In this document: one piece after another, positions 23,766 to 31,729 of the stretch
Layout: each line of letters starts with the position of its first letter
Numbering within the stretch: the first letter of the stretch is position 1
From: Domibacillus robiginosus
Lineage (GTDB): Bacteria > Bacillota > Bacilli > Bacillales > Domibacillaceae
Reading direction: 5' to 3'
Assembly (NCBI RefSeq): GCF_000966195.1
Contig: NZ_LAHL01000003.1
Coordinates: 310,001 to 374,000 of the forward strand
Length of the DNA: 64,000 nucleotides
Notes under the pieces: generated by a model
Told to the model about the DNA's origin: nothing
Databases searched by the model: none
The model's input: only the letters and a program-made list of their open reading frames with translations
Position numbers and translations under genes: made by a program

Positions 23766-24655
23766 CTGTTAAAAAAGCGGTTATTCCCGCGGCGGGACTT
23801 GGCACAAGATTCCTGCCTGCGACAAAAGCACAGCCGAAAGAAATGCTGCCGGTGGTCGATAAGCCGGCTATTCAATATATTGTGGAAGAAGCGGTGGCTT
23901 CAGGTATTGAAAGCATCATTATTGTGACCGGACGCAACAAGCGGTCGATCGAGGATCATTTTGACCGGTCGGTTGAATTGGAGCAAACATTAGAGGAAAA
24001 AGGAAAAAATGAGATATTGGAAGAGATAAAGGGTATTTCGAATTTAGCTTCCATTCATTATATCCGGCAAAGGGAGCCGCTTGGCCTCGGGCACGCTGTT
24101 CTTACTGCCCGTCAATTTATCGGCGATGAACCGTTTGCGGTACTTTTGGGCGATGATTTAATGATGGCAGAAAAGCCGGCGCTTCGCCAGCTGATGGATG
24201 TACACGAGCAGACAGGGACGGATGTTGTCGGTGTGCAGCACGTCGCACCGGAGGACGTTTCCAAGTATGGGATCATTGACACGCGTACAAGTAGAGGCCT
24301 CGTATACGAGCTGGCGGATTTGGTTGAAAAACCATCTGTTGACGAAGCGCCGTCGATGATTGCGGTGATGGGCCGCTACGTGCTCAATCCGTCTATTTTT
24401 CCGATACTGGCATCTTTAGAAAAAGGCGCAGGAGGCGAGATCCAGCTGACAGATGCGCTCCGGAAGCAGTGTACCGTTTCCCCGATTCATGCTGTTTCGA
24501 TTCAGGGGCAGCGCTATGATATTGGCGATAAGTTCGGCTATCTGCGCGCTGGGCTTGAAATGGCACTCAGCCGCCCTGAAATGCGCGGACAGGTGCTTAG
24601 CTTTTTGAATGGACTTTGCGGAAAAATCGCTGTCCGGCAAAAAACGCACCTTTAA
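23762..24655 (+). CDS. gtaB: UTP-glucose-1-phosphate uridylyltransferase
   Basis: This 297-residue UGPase makes UDP-glucose. It has the nucleotide loop IPAAGLGTRFLPATKAQPKE, MLPVVDKPAIQYIVEEAV, the LLGDD motif and GQRYDIGDKFGYL. It starts inside the flippase stop. In B. subtilis two paralogues exist (GtaB and YngB); YngB is encoded with the flippase YngA, so this copy may be the functional YngB equivalent that supplies UDP-glucose to the glycosylation system. Confidence 0.95.
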   Translation: MTVKKAVIPAAGLGTRFLPATKAQPKEMLPVVDKPAIQYIVEEAVASGIESIIIVTGRNKRSIEDHFDRSVELEQTLEEKGKNEILEEIKGISNLASIHYIRQREPLGLGHAVLTARQFIGDEPFAVLLGDDLMMAEKPALRQLMDVHEQTGTDVVGVQHVAPEDVSKYGIIDTRTSRGLVYELADLVEKPSVDEAPSMIAVMGRYVLNPSIFPILASLEKGAGGEIQLTDALRKQCTVSPIHAVSIQGQRYDIGDKFGYLRAGLEMALSRPEMRGQVLSFLNGLCGKIAVRQKTHL

Positions 24656-24712
24656 AAAGGACGTTTAACGCTCGGCAAATCGGGAACAGTTCTATCAAAG
24701 GAGTGATATTTC

Positions 24713-24856
24713 ATGGAACATCCGAAAGAACTAAACAACAAACAAAAGGAAAACATGAAAGAAGCCCAAAAGCAGGAAGCCCAAAAAGCGGCCGATAAAA
24801 ACCGAATCCCTGATGAGCAAAATCGTTTAAAAGACACAGAGACGAGGCTTCCATAA
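24713..24856 (+). CDS. Small charged protein (47 aa), paralogue of 45030-45170
   Basis: ATG at 24713 has AAAGGAGTG nine bases upstream. The 47-residue product starts MEHPKELNNKQKENMKEAQ, is rich in Lys, Glu and Gln, and ends AADKNRIPDEQNRLKDTETR. The end closely resembles that of the small protein at 45030-45170 (DKSRLPDDQNRMKSVENR). Both look like small, hydrophilic, largely helical proteins; such proteins in Bacillaceae are often spore- or stress-related, which is inference. A terminator follows. Confidence 0.72.
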   Translation: MEHPKELNNKQKENMKEAQKQEAQKAADKNRIPDEQNRLKDTETRLP

Positions 24857-24878
24857 GGGGCTGCTCCCCGTCCAAACG

Positions 24879-24915
24879 AAACCGATTCCCTTTCACCAGG
24901 GAATCGGTTTTTTTG
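24879..24915 (+). terminator. Terminator after the glycosylation operon and small protein
   Basis: AAACCGATTCCCT pairs with AGGGAATCGGTTT, followed by a T run. Confidence 0.9.
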
Positions 24916-24954
24916 TCCTTTTGCTTTTTTTCGACAAAAGTTTCTTCTTACACA

Positions 24955-24989
24955 AAAAACGGCCTGCAAAACAGGCAGACCGTTTTTTT
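24955..24989 (-). terminator. Terminator of the AGE-family gene
   Basis: On the minus strand ACGGTCTGCC and GCAGGCCGT form an imperfect stem followed by six T. It touches the stop of the minus-strand gene. Confidence 0.75.
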
Positions 24990-26163
24990 ATGATAGGACG
25001 ATCAGCAATTGATAGCAGGCTGCGACCGGATGATAATCTGCTTTTGGTGCAACACTTTTTTCGCCTTCGTACCGTTCATTTTGTACATTCAACAGCGTAT
25101 ACCAGCCGCCGTGCGTGTGATCGACAAAATAATTGGAAGCGTAATCAAATAATTCGCGATAATGGTCCCCGTACGGATCATGACCGGTTTTCGCACTTAA
25201 AAGAGCAGCGGCGCTGATCGCTTCTGAGATGACCCAGTAGTTTTTGTCTGAGTCAATCACTTCATGTTTAGGGGAAAGAGCATAGTACACGCCTCCACGC
25301 TCGGCATCATATCCATATCCCCAGCCGTTCCGATACAGATCCTCGGCTGCTTCAAGCATCCAGGCTTCAGAACGATGCCGGTCTAGCCAGAGAAGCAGCT
25401 TGCTCCATTCCAGCTGGTGGCCGGGTATAAACCCGTACGGGCGGAATTCATCTTTTGTGTTGCCTTTATTATAATCCCAGTCCGGCTGCCAGTCCGGTGT
25501 GTAATGCTCCCAGATCATGCCGCCGGCCTTGTTCCGCAGTCCCACCGCTACATTTTCAGCAAGCCGATACGCCCGGTCAAGATACTTTGCTTCACCAGTT
25601 GCTTCGAACGCGGTCAGCATTGCTTCACACATATGCATATTGGCATTTTGTCCCCGGTAGGAAGATAATGTCGACCAGGAAGCATCCCATTCATCCCGAT
25701 ATAAGCCATGCTCCTCATCCCAAAAATACTGCTCTGTTGTTTTATAAACGGTCTCGAGTAATTGTTTGGCGCCCGGTACGCTGGCCTGGTGGGCGATTGA
25801 AGCGGCCAGCAGCACAAAAGCGTGTCCATAGGCCATTTTCGTATCGTCCTTGACATGAAGGCCGTCCAGCTCAAAAAAGAAGCCGCCATGCTGGGGGTCT
25901 TGATGGTGCTCGTTCAAAAAACGAATGCCGTGTTCTGCTGCGTTGCGGCACCAATCCGGCCCATTTGTCAGCACGCCAATACTAAAGATATACACAAACC
26001 GGCTCGTGCCAACCAGATGCTTTGTCCGGCTGTCGGTGATTGTGCCGTCATCCAAAAATCCGCTTCGGTACCCGCCGTTTTCTGCGTCGATGCAGGCCGG
26101 GTAGTAAAAGCGGAGAATATCGTGAATATGGGAGACGAGCGTTTGTTTCTGTGTAAAATCCAT
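24988..26163 (-). CDS. AGE-family sugar isomerase/epimerase
   Basis: This protein of about 391 residues starts at ATG 26163 (AAGGGAA upstream); the longer frame runs back into the preceding gene. The sequence shows the alpha-barrel pattern of N-acylglucosamine 2-epimerases: CIDAENGGYRSGF, TRFVY-like SRFVYIFSIG, the QDPQHGGFFFELDG loop, DEFRPYGFIPGHQLEWSKLLLWL and NYWVISEA. The Arg and His residues of the active-site groove are kept. The family includes cellobiose and mannose 2-epimerases and sulfoquinovose isomerase; the substrate cannot be assigned. Confidence 0.88.
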   Translation of the reverse strand: MDFTQKQTLVSHIHDILRFYYPACIDAENGGYRSGFLDDGTITDSRTKHLVGTSRFVYIFSIGVLTNGPDWCRNAAEHGIRFLNEHHQDPQHGGFFFELDGLHVKDDTKMAYGHAFVLLAASIAHQASVPGAKQLLETVYKTTEQYFWDEEHGLYRDEWDASWSTLSSYRGQNANMHMCEAMLTAFEATGEAKYLDRAYRLAENVAVGLRNKAGGMIWEHYTPDWQPDWDYNKGNTKDEFRPYGFIPGHQLEWSKLLLWLDRHRSEAWMLEAAEDLYRNGWGYGYDAERGGVYYALSPKHEVIDSDKNYWVISEAISAAALLSAKTGHDPYGDHYRELFDYASNYFVDHTHGGWYTLLNVQNERYEGEKSVAPKADYHPVAACYQLLIVLS

Positions 26164-26187
26164 TCTGTTCCCTTCCTTCCAGGCAAA

Positions 26188-26224
26188 AATAAAAAGACAG
26201 AAAAGCGGAACGCTTTTCTGCCTG
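26188..26224 (-). terminator. Terminator between the SDR and AGE-family genes
   Basis: CAGAAAAGC pairs with GCTTTTCTG; on the minus strand the stem is followed by a T-rich tract. Confidence 0.7.
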
Positions 26225-26230
26225 CATGTG

Positions 26231-27097
26231 TTAAGAAGACATCGCCATACCGCCGTTGATATGAATGCATTGTCCGGTAATATAAGCGCCCTCGTCAGAT
26301 GCCAGCAGAACATAAGCACCTGCGTGATCTGCTGGCTGTCCAGGACGGCCAAGCGGGGTATTAGTACCGAACTCTGCTACTTTATCGCCTTCAAATGTGG
26401 CCGGAATGAGTGGCGTCCAGATCGGACCCGGTGCGACCATATTGACACGGATTCCTTTTGAAGCAAGGTTTTGGGCCAGGCTGCGTGTGAAGCCGACAAT
26501 TGCTCCTTTTGTTGACGTATAGTCCATTAGGGTCGGATTGCCGATATACGGATTAATAGACGTTGTGCTAATAATCGCGCTGCCTTGTTTTAAATGCGGC
26601 ACCGCATGCTTGCTCATGAAAAATACGGAGTACATGTTAGTGCGGAATGTTTTGTCCCATTGCTCTGCAGTAATGTCTTCGATGTTTTGGGTTGGGAACT
26701 GAATCGCTGCATTGTTCACAAGAATATCCAGCTTGCCAAGCTCACTCACTGTTTTTTCGACAAGCTCCTTGCAGGTTTCTTCTTCAGAAACATCACCGGG
26801 AAGAAGCAGGCAGCGGACACCTTCCGCTTCGACAAGCTGCTTTGTTTCCTCCGCATCACTATGTTCATCGAGGTAGTTGACGGCTACATGAGCTCCTTCT
26901 TTTGCATAAGCAATCGCAACAGCACGGCCGATTCCGCTATCGCCGCCTGTAATGAGCGCCACACGGTCCTTTAGCTTGCCGCTGCCTATGTAATTTGTCG
27001 GCTGAACAGGGCGGGGTTCCATTTGGGACTCAATACCTGGCTGTTTCGGCTGTGACTGTGCCGGCTGTCCATTTTTTTGCTGTTCATAAATATTCAT
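26231..27097 (-). CDS. SDR-family oxidoreductase (YdaD/YhdF-like)
   Basis: This 288-residue protein has the long N-terminal tail typical of general stress protein 39 relatives (Pro/Gln-rich, then YIGSGKLKDRVALITGG), the NAD(P) loop TGGDSGIGRA, NNAA, catalytic Ser in STTSINPY and YTSTK (Tyr and Lys). The substrate is unknown. A SigB-type promoter candidate lies upstream, as expected for ydaD-like genes. The ribosome site GGAGGAG is strong. Confidence 0.92.
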   Translation of the reverse strand: MNIYEQQKNGQPAQSQPKQPGIESQMEPRPVQPTNYIGSGKLKDRVALITGGDSGIGRAVAIAYAKEGAHVAVNYLDEHSDAEETKQLVEAEGVRCLLLPGDVSEEETCKELVEKTVSELGKLDILVNNAAIQFPTQNIEDITAEQWDKTFRTNMYSVFFMSKHAVPHLKQGSAIISTTSINPYIGNPTLMDYTSTKGAIVGFTRSLAQNLASKGIRVNMVAPGPIWTPLIPATFEGDKVAEFGTNTPLGRPGQPADHAGAYVLLASDEGAYITGQCIHINGGMAMSS

Positions 27098-27133
27098 GCA
27101 GATCTCCTCCTTCTTTTTTTACACAATAGTACC

Positions 27134-27159
27134 TTAACCTTTCCAGAAGCTGGCTAAAC
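27134..27159 (-). promoter_or_regulatory. Possible SigB promoter of the SDR gene
   Basis: On the minus strand GTTTAG, 14 bases, then GGTTAA resembles the SigB pattern GTTTAA-N12-15-GGGTAT with a few mismatches, about 40 bases before the start codon. Confidence 0.4.
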
Positions 27160-27259
27160 ATGCTCCTGCACTTTGGGGAGTGATTCTGGCATAGAAAGGA
27201 TTTCTTTTGATACAATAAAAAAAAGTCATTGCTAAAGAAGCGCAGGAAGGAAGAGCAGC

Positions 27260-27796
27260 ATGAATCGAAGCGAAATCATGTCATGGATCAAGTCTATTGC
27301 GATGGCAGTCATCATTGCAGGTGCTGTACGGTATTTTTTGTTTTCTAGTATTGTCGTGCATGGAGAATCAATGTCACCGACATTTGCCGATGCAGACAAA
27401 GTCATTATTACAAAAACAACAAACATTGACCGCTTTGACCAAATTGTCTTTGACGCACCGGATACAGATGAACACTACATCAAGCGGGTCATTGGCGTGC
27501 CGGGTGACTCTATTGAAGTAAAAGATGATGTGTTATACGTGAACGGAAAAGCAACAGAGGAGCCCTATTTAGCCGAAAACCGGTCCCATCTAATGGAAGG
27601 GGAAAAACTGATGGGTGACTTTACCTTAAAGGAAAAAACCGGGCATGACCGGGTGCCGGACGGTTACTTGTTTGTAATGGGGGATAATCGCCGCGTCAGC
27701 AAAGACAGCCGCATTTTCGGCCTTGTTCCGGAAGACAGTGTGAATGGAGAAGTACAGCTGCGTTTTTATCCGCTGTCATCCATTAAAGCATATTAA
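27260..27796 (+). CDS. lepB: Type I signal peptidase
   Basis: This 178-residue membrane protease removes signal peptides from exported proteins. It has one N-terminal TM helix (about 9-29), the catalytic Ser in VHGESMSPTF, the catalytic Lys in HYIKRVIGVPGDSIE, and the GDNRRVSKDSR box. The length fits Bacillus Sip proteins. It stands alone with a good ribosome site (GAAGGAAG) and an extended -10 (TGATACAAT at 27208-27216) upstream. Confidence 0.95.
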   Translation: MNRSEIMSWIKSIAMAVIIAGAVRYFLFSSIVVHGESMSPTFADADKVIITKTTNIDRFDQIVFDAPDTDEHYIKRVIGVPGDSIEVKDDVLYVNGKATEEPYLAENRSHLMEGEKLMGDFTLKEKTGHDRVPDGYLFVMGDNRRVSKDSRIFGLVPEDSVNGEVQLRFYPLSSIKAY

Positions 27797-27827
27797 AAAA
27801 CCGCCCGGGTATCGGGCGGTTTTTTTA
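27795..27827. terminator. Shared terminator between lepB and the chemoreceptor gene
   Basis: AAAAACCGCCCG pairs with CGGGCGGTTTTTT. It serves both converging genes. Confidence 0.92.
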
Positions 27828-29531
27828 TACGGCAAAACGGCGGGTGGTCTCTTGAAGCAGCGCAGCCATTTCGGCTAAAGAACGGGCCGAAGCAGCAATT
27901 TCCTCCATGGAGGCCATTTGTTCTTCTGATGCAGCAGACACATTTTCGGTGCTGGCTGCAGCGTTTTCCGATATAGAGTGCATTTGATTCATGCTGGCTA
28001 CTACCTGATCGGTGCCAGCTGCCATTTGCTGAACAGCAGCAGACACTTCTTCAATTTGGCCGGTTACATCGCCAATTGCCGAAGTAATGTCGGCGAAAGA
28101 GCCGCCGGCGTTATGCACGACTTCGATTCCATCCTGCACTTCAGCTGTAGCGGATTTCATCGCTTCCACGGCCCGGGCGGTTTCAGCTTGAATAGCAGAA
28201 ATCAGCCCGGAAATTTGTTTGGCAGATTGAGCGGATTCTTCGGCGAGCTTCCGAACTTCATCAGCCACAACTGCAAATCCGCGGCCTTGTTCACCAGCCC
28301 GCGCCGCTTCAATGGCCGCATTCAGCGCCAGCAAGTTTGTTTGAGCCGCGATCGACGTAATCGAATCAATAATTTGGCCAATTTCATTGGAGCGCTGGCC
28401 CAGCCCCTGGATCACATCGGACAGCCCGTCAAAGGTTGTATGAATGGACCCCATTTGATCAACCGCCTGGCGAATAGATTGATTGCCGGAATCCGCTCGT
28501 TCAATGGCACCAGCAGCTGTTTCCGATACTGATTGTGCATTTCGGGCAATCTGCTGAACACCGTCTGCTAGTTCATTCATTGTTGTAGTTGTATCAGACA
28601 CCTGGCGAAGCTGGTGCTCCGAACCGCTTGCCATTTCTTCCATTGTGCCTGCGATCAGTTCGGTCGCCCGTGTGGTTTCTTCCGAGTTTGCGTTCAGCTC
28701 TTCAGCTGAAGCTGCTACCTGCTCAGCTGTTTCCGCCACCTGCCGGATCACCTCGCGCAGCCCGTTTGTCATATCATTAAAAGACGTTGTCAGCTGACCA
28801 AGTTCATCTTTTGATGTGTACGTGCCGGCTGCCGTCAAATTACCTTTTTCCGCCTGACTCATTAATTCTTGGATCGTGCGGATCGGCTTGGTAACCATGC
28901 GGGTAATCAAGGTGCCAAGGGCGATAAAAAAACCAGTGGAAAGCAAAGCAAGAATAAGGAGGATCGTATTTGCCTGACTGGCGCTTTTCTGATTTTCATT
29001 ACTTAATGCACCGGCAGTATCACGATTGTAATCGCTTAATTTTGTACCGAGAGCCGTCATTTTTTGACGGGATGGTTCGACTTCAGTAAGGTACTGCTCA
29101 TATGCTTCTGCGTTTTTGTCCTGGGCAGCCAGAATTTGCACATCCACGGCCCTTTCAGAAAAGGTTTCGAATTCTTCTACAAATGGCTGTGCCAGCTCCA
29201 TTTCTTTTGGATCATTTTTGCTTTTGTTTAAGTAGTCCTCCAACAGCTGGTTGTTTTCATCTATCAATTCTTCCGTTGTTTCACGCAGCTTATTATTTAG
29301 GGCGGCTTCTGTCGTAATCATTAATTCAAGAGTAGAAGCGGTAATCGCCCGGTTATTTGTCCGGATTTGTCCGATATTTTGGACAGAAACGAGCTTGTTT
29401 TCATACATTTCTTTTGAACGATGAGCAGCCTGGTTTAAAAAGGTATAGCTTATACTGCTAATGACTAACAAAAACAGCACAGCGGCTGCGATTAACACGG
29501 TCATTTTTTGACTGATCTTTAAATTCCTCAT
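27825..29531 (-). CDS. Methyl-accepting chemotaxis protein (4HB type)
   Basis: This 568-residue chemoreceptor has TM1 (about 11-32), a helical extracytoplasmic sensor of about 155 residues, TM2 (about 188-210), HAMP ([21 protein letters not shown]) and a long coiled-coil signalling domain. The CheA/CheW-binding hairpin tip is intact: [40 protein letters not shown], here split between the two arms. The ligand is unknown. It is a single-gene unit with a strong ribosome site. Confidence 0.95.
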   Translation of the reverse strand: MRNLKISQKMTVLIAAAVLFLLVISSISYTFLNQAAHRSKEMYENKLVSVQNIGQIRTNNRAITASTLELMITTEAALNNKLRETTEELIDENNQLLEDYLNKSKNDPKEMELAQPFVEEFETFSERAVDVQILAAQDKNAEAYEQYLTEVEPSRQKMTALGTKLSDYNRDTAGALSNENQKSASQANTILLILALLSTGFFIALGTLITRMVTKPIRTIQELMSQAEKGNLTAAGTYTSKDELGQLTTSFNDMTNGLREVIRQVAETAEQVAASAEELNANSEETTRATELIAGTMEEMASGSEHQLRQVSDTTTTMNELADGVQQIARNAQSVSETAAGAIERADSGNQSIRQAVDQMGSIHTTFDGLSDVIQGLGQRSNEIGQIIDSITSIAAQTNLLALNAAIEAARAGEQGRGFAVVADEVRKLAEESAQSAKQISGLISAIQAETARAVEAMKSATAEVQDGIEVVHNAGGSFADITSAIGDVTGQIEEVSAAVQQMAAGTDQVVASMNQMHSISENAAASTENVSAASEEQMASMEEIAASARSLAEMAALLQETTRRFAV

Positions 29532-29650
29532 GGGTATAACCTCCTAATTTTTTAATTTTTGCAGGGATTCATATTTACTATTTCGACATTAAAAGTCCTT
29601 TTTTTAGTACTTTTTTATTTTTTTTTGAAGAAGAAAAACAATTTCTTTGT
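29532..29650. other. Upstream region of the chemoreceptor gene
   Basis: This is AT-rich sequence with long T and A runs, holding the ribosome site of the chemoreceptor gene and probably its promoter. No -10/-35 pair is clear enough to name. Confidence 0.4.
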
Positions 29651-30097
29651 TTCAGTGTGTAGACAAAGTCTTTTTCTTTTAAAAAAGAGCCGATAGGTGA
29701 AGCCGGCCGGACTTCACGTTCCGCGTGCAGTGCGGGAGCTTCCTCGGCTTGCGCCTGCGGGATCTCCGACTCACTGTCTTCCTGCAGGAGTTTTCGTCCG
29801 GCCGGCTTCACTAAGTGGTGTTGAAGATCAATTAGCCAAGGATTTGGATAGACATTTTCTCCTTTTAAAAAGAAAAAATATGACCTTATTTGCTTTATAC
29901 ACTCTTGATGCAAGGCACTTTGGTGGCAGGAGGGCAGCGCAGACTCCTATGGGACTAGCGGGACAGGTGAGATCGGCTTTTCCGCGAAGTGGTAAAGACG
30001 AGCTCAGCGCCTGCCCCATGGAAAGCGGAGCTGCCCGGACGCCGCCAATCTATCCCATGCATGTGACGGTTTATCACTCATTTGTCTACAGTCTGAA
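29651..30097 (-). repeat. Intergenic repeat family B, copy 3
   Basis: This 447-base element is in minus orientation with both ends intact: TTCAGTGTGTAGACAAA and TTTGTCTACAGTCTGAA. Both GC-rich hairpin modules are present, with changes of a few bases compared with copy 2. It has no credible gene. Confidence 0.85.
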
Positions 30098-30461
30098 ATA
30101 ATTTCTTTGTTTATTTGAAAATAATATGGTGAAGGTTCCGGGATAAAGAGAGATTCTTCAAAAGGGAAAACATAAACACAAAAGTGAAGTAATTTGTTCT
30201 TTATACAGTGAAAAAAAGGGAGACGATGATCATAGCCCAAAGATGTTCCTTGTGAAGGGACTCCATTATACAGTTCAGTCGGCTTCACAAACGGATGCAG
30301 AAGAATTGTCTTGATTAACAGTCCTATAACGCTGTGGTAGTGGGCCGGCTTCGAGACTGAAGGATGGAAGCGTTTAAAAGAGAGCGCCGCTTTTTAAAAA
30401 AATGTTCAAACGAATGGTGAAATGATATACTACGGTCATCTAACATGAAAAGAGGCATACC
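30098..30461. other. Intergenic region, possible gene remnant
   Basis: This gap contains, near 30244-30300, a short stretch reading GLHYTVQSASQTDAEELS, which resembles the first strand and helix of a GNAT domain but is stopped at once in all frames. A promoter-like TATACT lies at 30426-30431 before the next gene. Nothing else is recognised. Confidence 0.3.
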
Positions 30462-30941
30462 ATGCTTACATTTGAAGAAAAAAAAGCTATTTTGGCGACA
30501 TTTCCCCAGCTAACTGCGAAGGATGTATCCTTAAAGCGCGTGAATTATCATTTTGAGGAAAGTTTATATGAAAAAACGGTGGTTGTTTACCACTTGCATC
30601 CGAACGGCAATGGGTTTGTATTTGTCGGCGATATGCCTGGTTACCAGGCTGATTCAAAAGGACTTGTGAACATCCGCGATTTTTCGGAAACGGAAATCCG
30701 GGCAGCAGTATCTGATTCCATCCGATATTTGTCAGATAAGCCGGAGGATGAACCCATTGAGCAGGAAGAGCTTGTGAAAGAAACAGAGTGGAAAAACCGG
30801 GAGGGCCATGTGCTGGTGCTCGCAAATGAAGATGAATTGTGGAACGTTTACACTGGCTTGAATTTAGAAGAAAGCTTTGAATCGTTTAAAGAAGCGGAGC
30901 GTTATTTACTTGAAGAGGGATTTCGTCCCCAATCAAAATAA
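30462..30941 (+). CDS. Conserved-looking hypothetical protein (159 aa)
   Basis: This is an acidic soluble protein with no signal or TM segment and no recognised family. It begins MLTFEEKKAILATFPQLTAK. A central beta-rich part (VVVYHLHPNGNGFVFVG) is followed by an acidic helix (SDSIRYLSDKPEDEPIEQEE) and an alpha/beta end (FESFKEAERYLLEEGF). AGAGG lies upstream and a terminator follows, so it is a single-gene unit. Confidence 0.8.
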   Translation: MLTFEEKKAILATFPQLTAKDVSLKRVNYHFEESLYEKTVVVYHLHPNGNGFVFVGDMPGYQADSKGLVNIRDFSETEIRAAVSDSIRYLSDKPEDEPIEQEELVKETEWKNREGHVLVLANEDELWNVYTGLNLEESFESFKEAERYLLEEGFRPQSK

Positions 30942-30943
30942 GA

Positions 30944-30975
30944 AAGAGCCCTGGCAGCGCATGCCGGGGCTTTTC
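30944..30975 (+). terminator. Terminator after the 159-aa protein gene
   Basis: AGCCCTGGCA and TGCCGGGGCT form a stem followed by a short T run. Confidence 0.7.
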
Positions 30976-31003
30976 CTATGGACTGAATCCTCACATTCAC
31001 TTT

Positions 31004-31628
31004 TTAGCCAGGTTTGGAATAGTCTTTCATGGTGCGCATAAACTCGTGGAGTCTGGGTTGTTCTGACAAGGTGACAAGCATGCCGCACAGCACGGTCTGG
31101 CGCGGTTCACTGCTTTCGAGCTCCTGGCCAATGATTTCATGGAAAGCGAAGCGTCGCCGGACTAGTCGTTTCCTTTTACATTAGACAGGCAGAGAACGGA
31201 AGAGTTCGTGGTTCAACATGATGGGCATACACAGGTTATTAGTACGATCAAGCAGGAATCCAATGAGGGAATGAACGTTTAATTCCGCTTCATCCACAAG
31301 CGTCATGTTTAAAAATAGAGAACAAATCCCAAAAGTACGGTTCAGCCTCACGTCCATACATACCAATCAGCCGGTTTCCATAAAAGTTGATGCGTTTCTT
31401 TACGCATTTTGAAAATAAATGCTTCAATGTCGTTATGAATGGAAGGGCATTTTCGCGCAGTTGACATTCCATTTGCCGGGTGCGTTTTTCACGAGGAGGC
31501 AGGTCTTTGGTTTCAATCGCCTTTGTGCCGCTTGCAGTGGCAATTTCTTGTGTAAAATGAGCTACAAAACCTTTTTACGTGAATTATTTAATGGATTTTT
31601 TGATAATACGTCGTTCTTTTTCAGTCAT
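31004..31628 (-). pseudogene. Decayed TetR-family regulator (YerO-like position)
   Basis: On the minus strand the sequence opens MTEKERRIIKKSIK and is stopped. In shifted frames it continues QEIATASGTKA, an obvious TetR helix-turn-helix remnant, then KMRKETHQLLWKPADWYVWT-like, YFWDLFSIFKHD and other C-terminal pieces ending MRTMKDYSKPG. Total length, about 208 codons, fits a TetR regulator. Several stops and frame shifts show it is dead. It is divergent from the RND pump gene, like B. subtilis yerO beside swrC, so it was probably the pump repressor. Two palindromic operators remain between them. Confidence 0.78.
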
Positions 31629-31667
31629 GATTGTTCACCCTATTGAATCACTAAATGATTTGACCGC

Positions 31668-31714
31668 TGACCAATCAGTCACGAGTAGTAGAATCAAAAC
31701 TGACCAGTTGGTCA
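31668..31714 (+). promoter_or_regulatory. Pair of TetR-type operators upstream of the RND pump gene
   Basis: TGACCAATCAGTCA (31668-31681) and TGACCAGTTGGTCA (31701-31714) are near-perfect palindromes of the same type, 33 bases apart (about three helical turns). They lie just before the ribosome site of the pump gene, where a TetR repressor would block transcription. Confidence 0.7.
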
Positions 31715-31729
31715 TAGGGGAGAGGAAAT

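Noticed and set aside
30244-30420. A GNAT pseudogene upstream of the 159-residue protein gene
   Set aside because: Only about 18 residues look GNAT-like and the rest is stopped in all frames, so it is mentioned only as a possible remnant.
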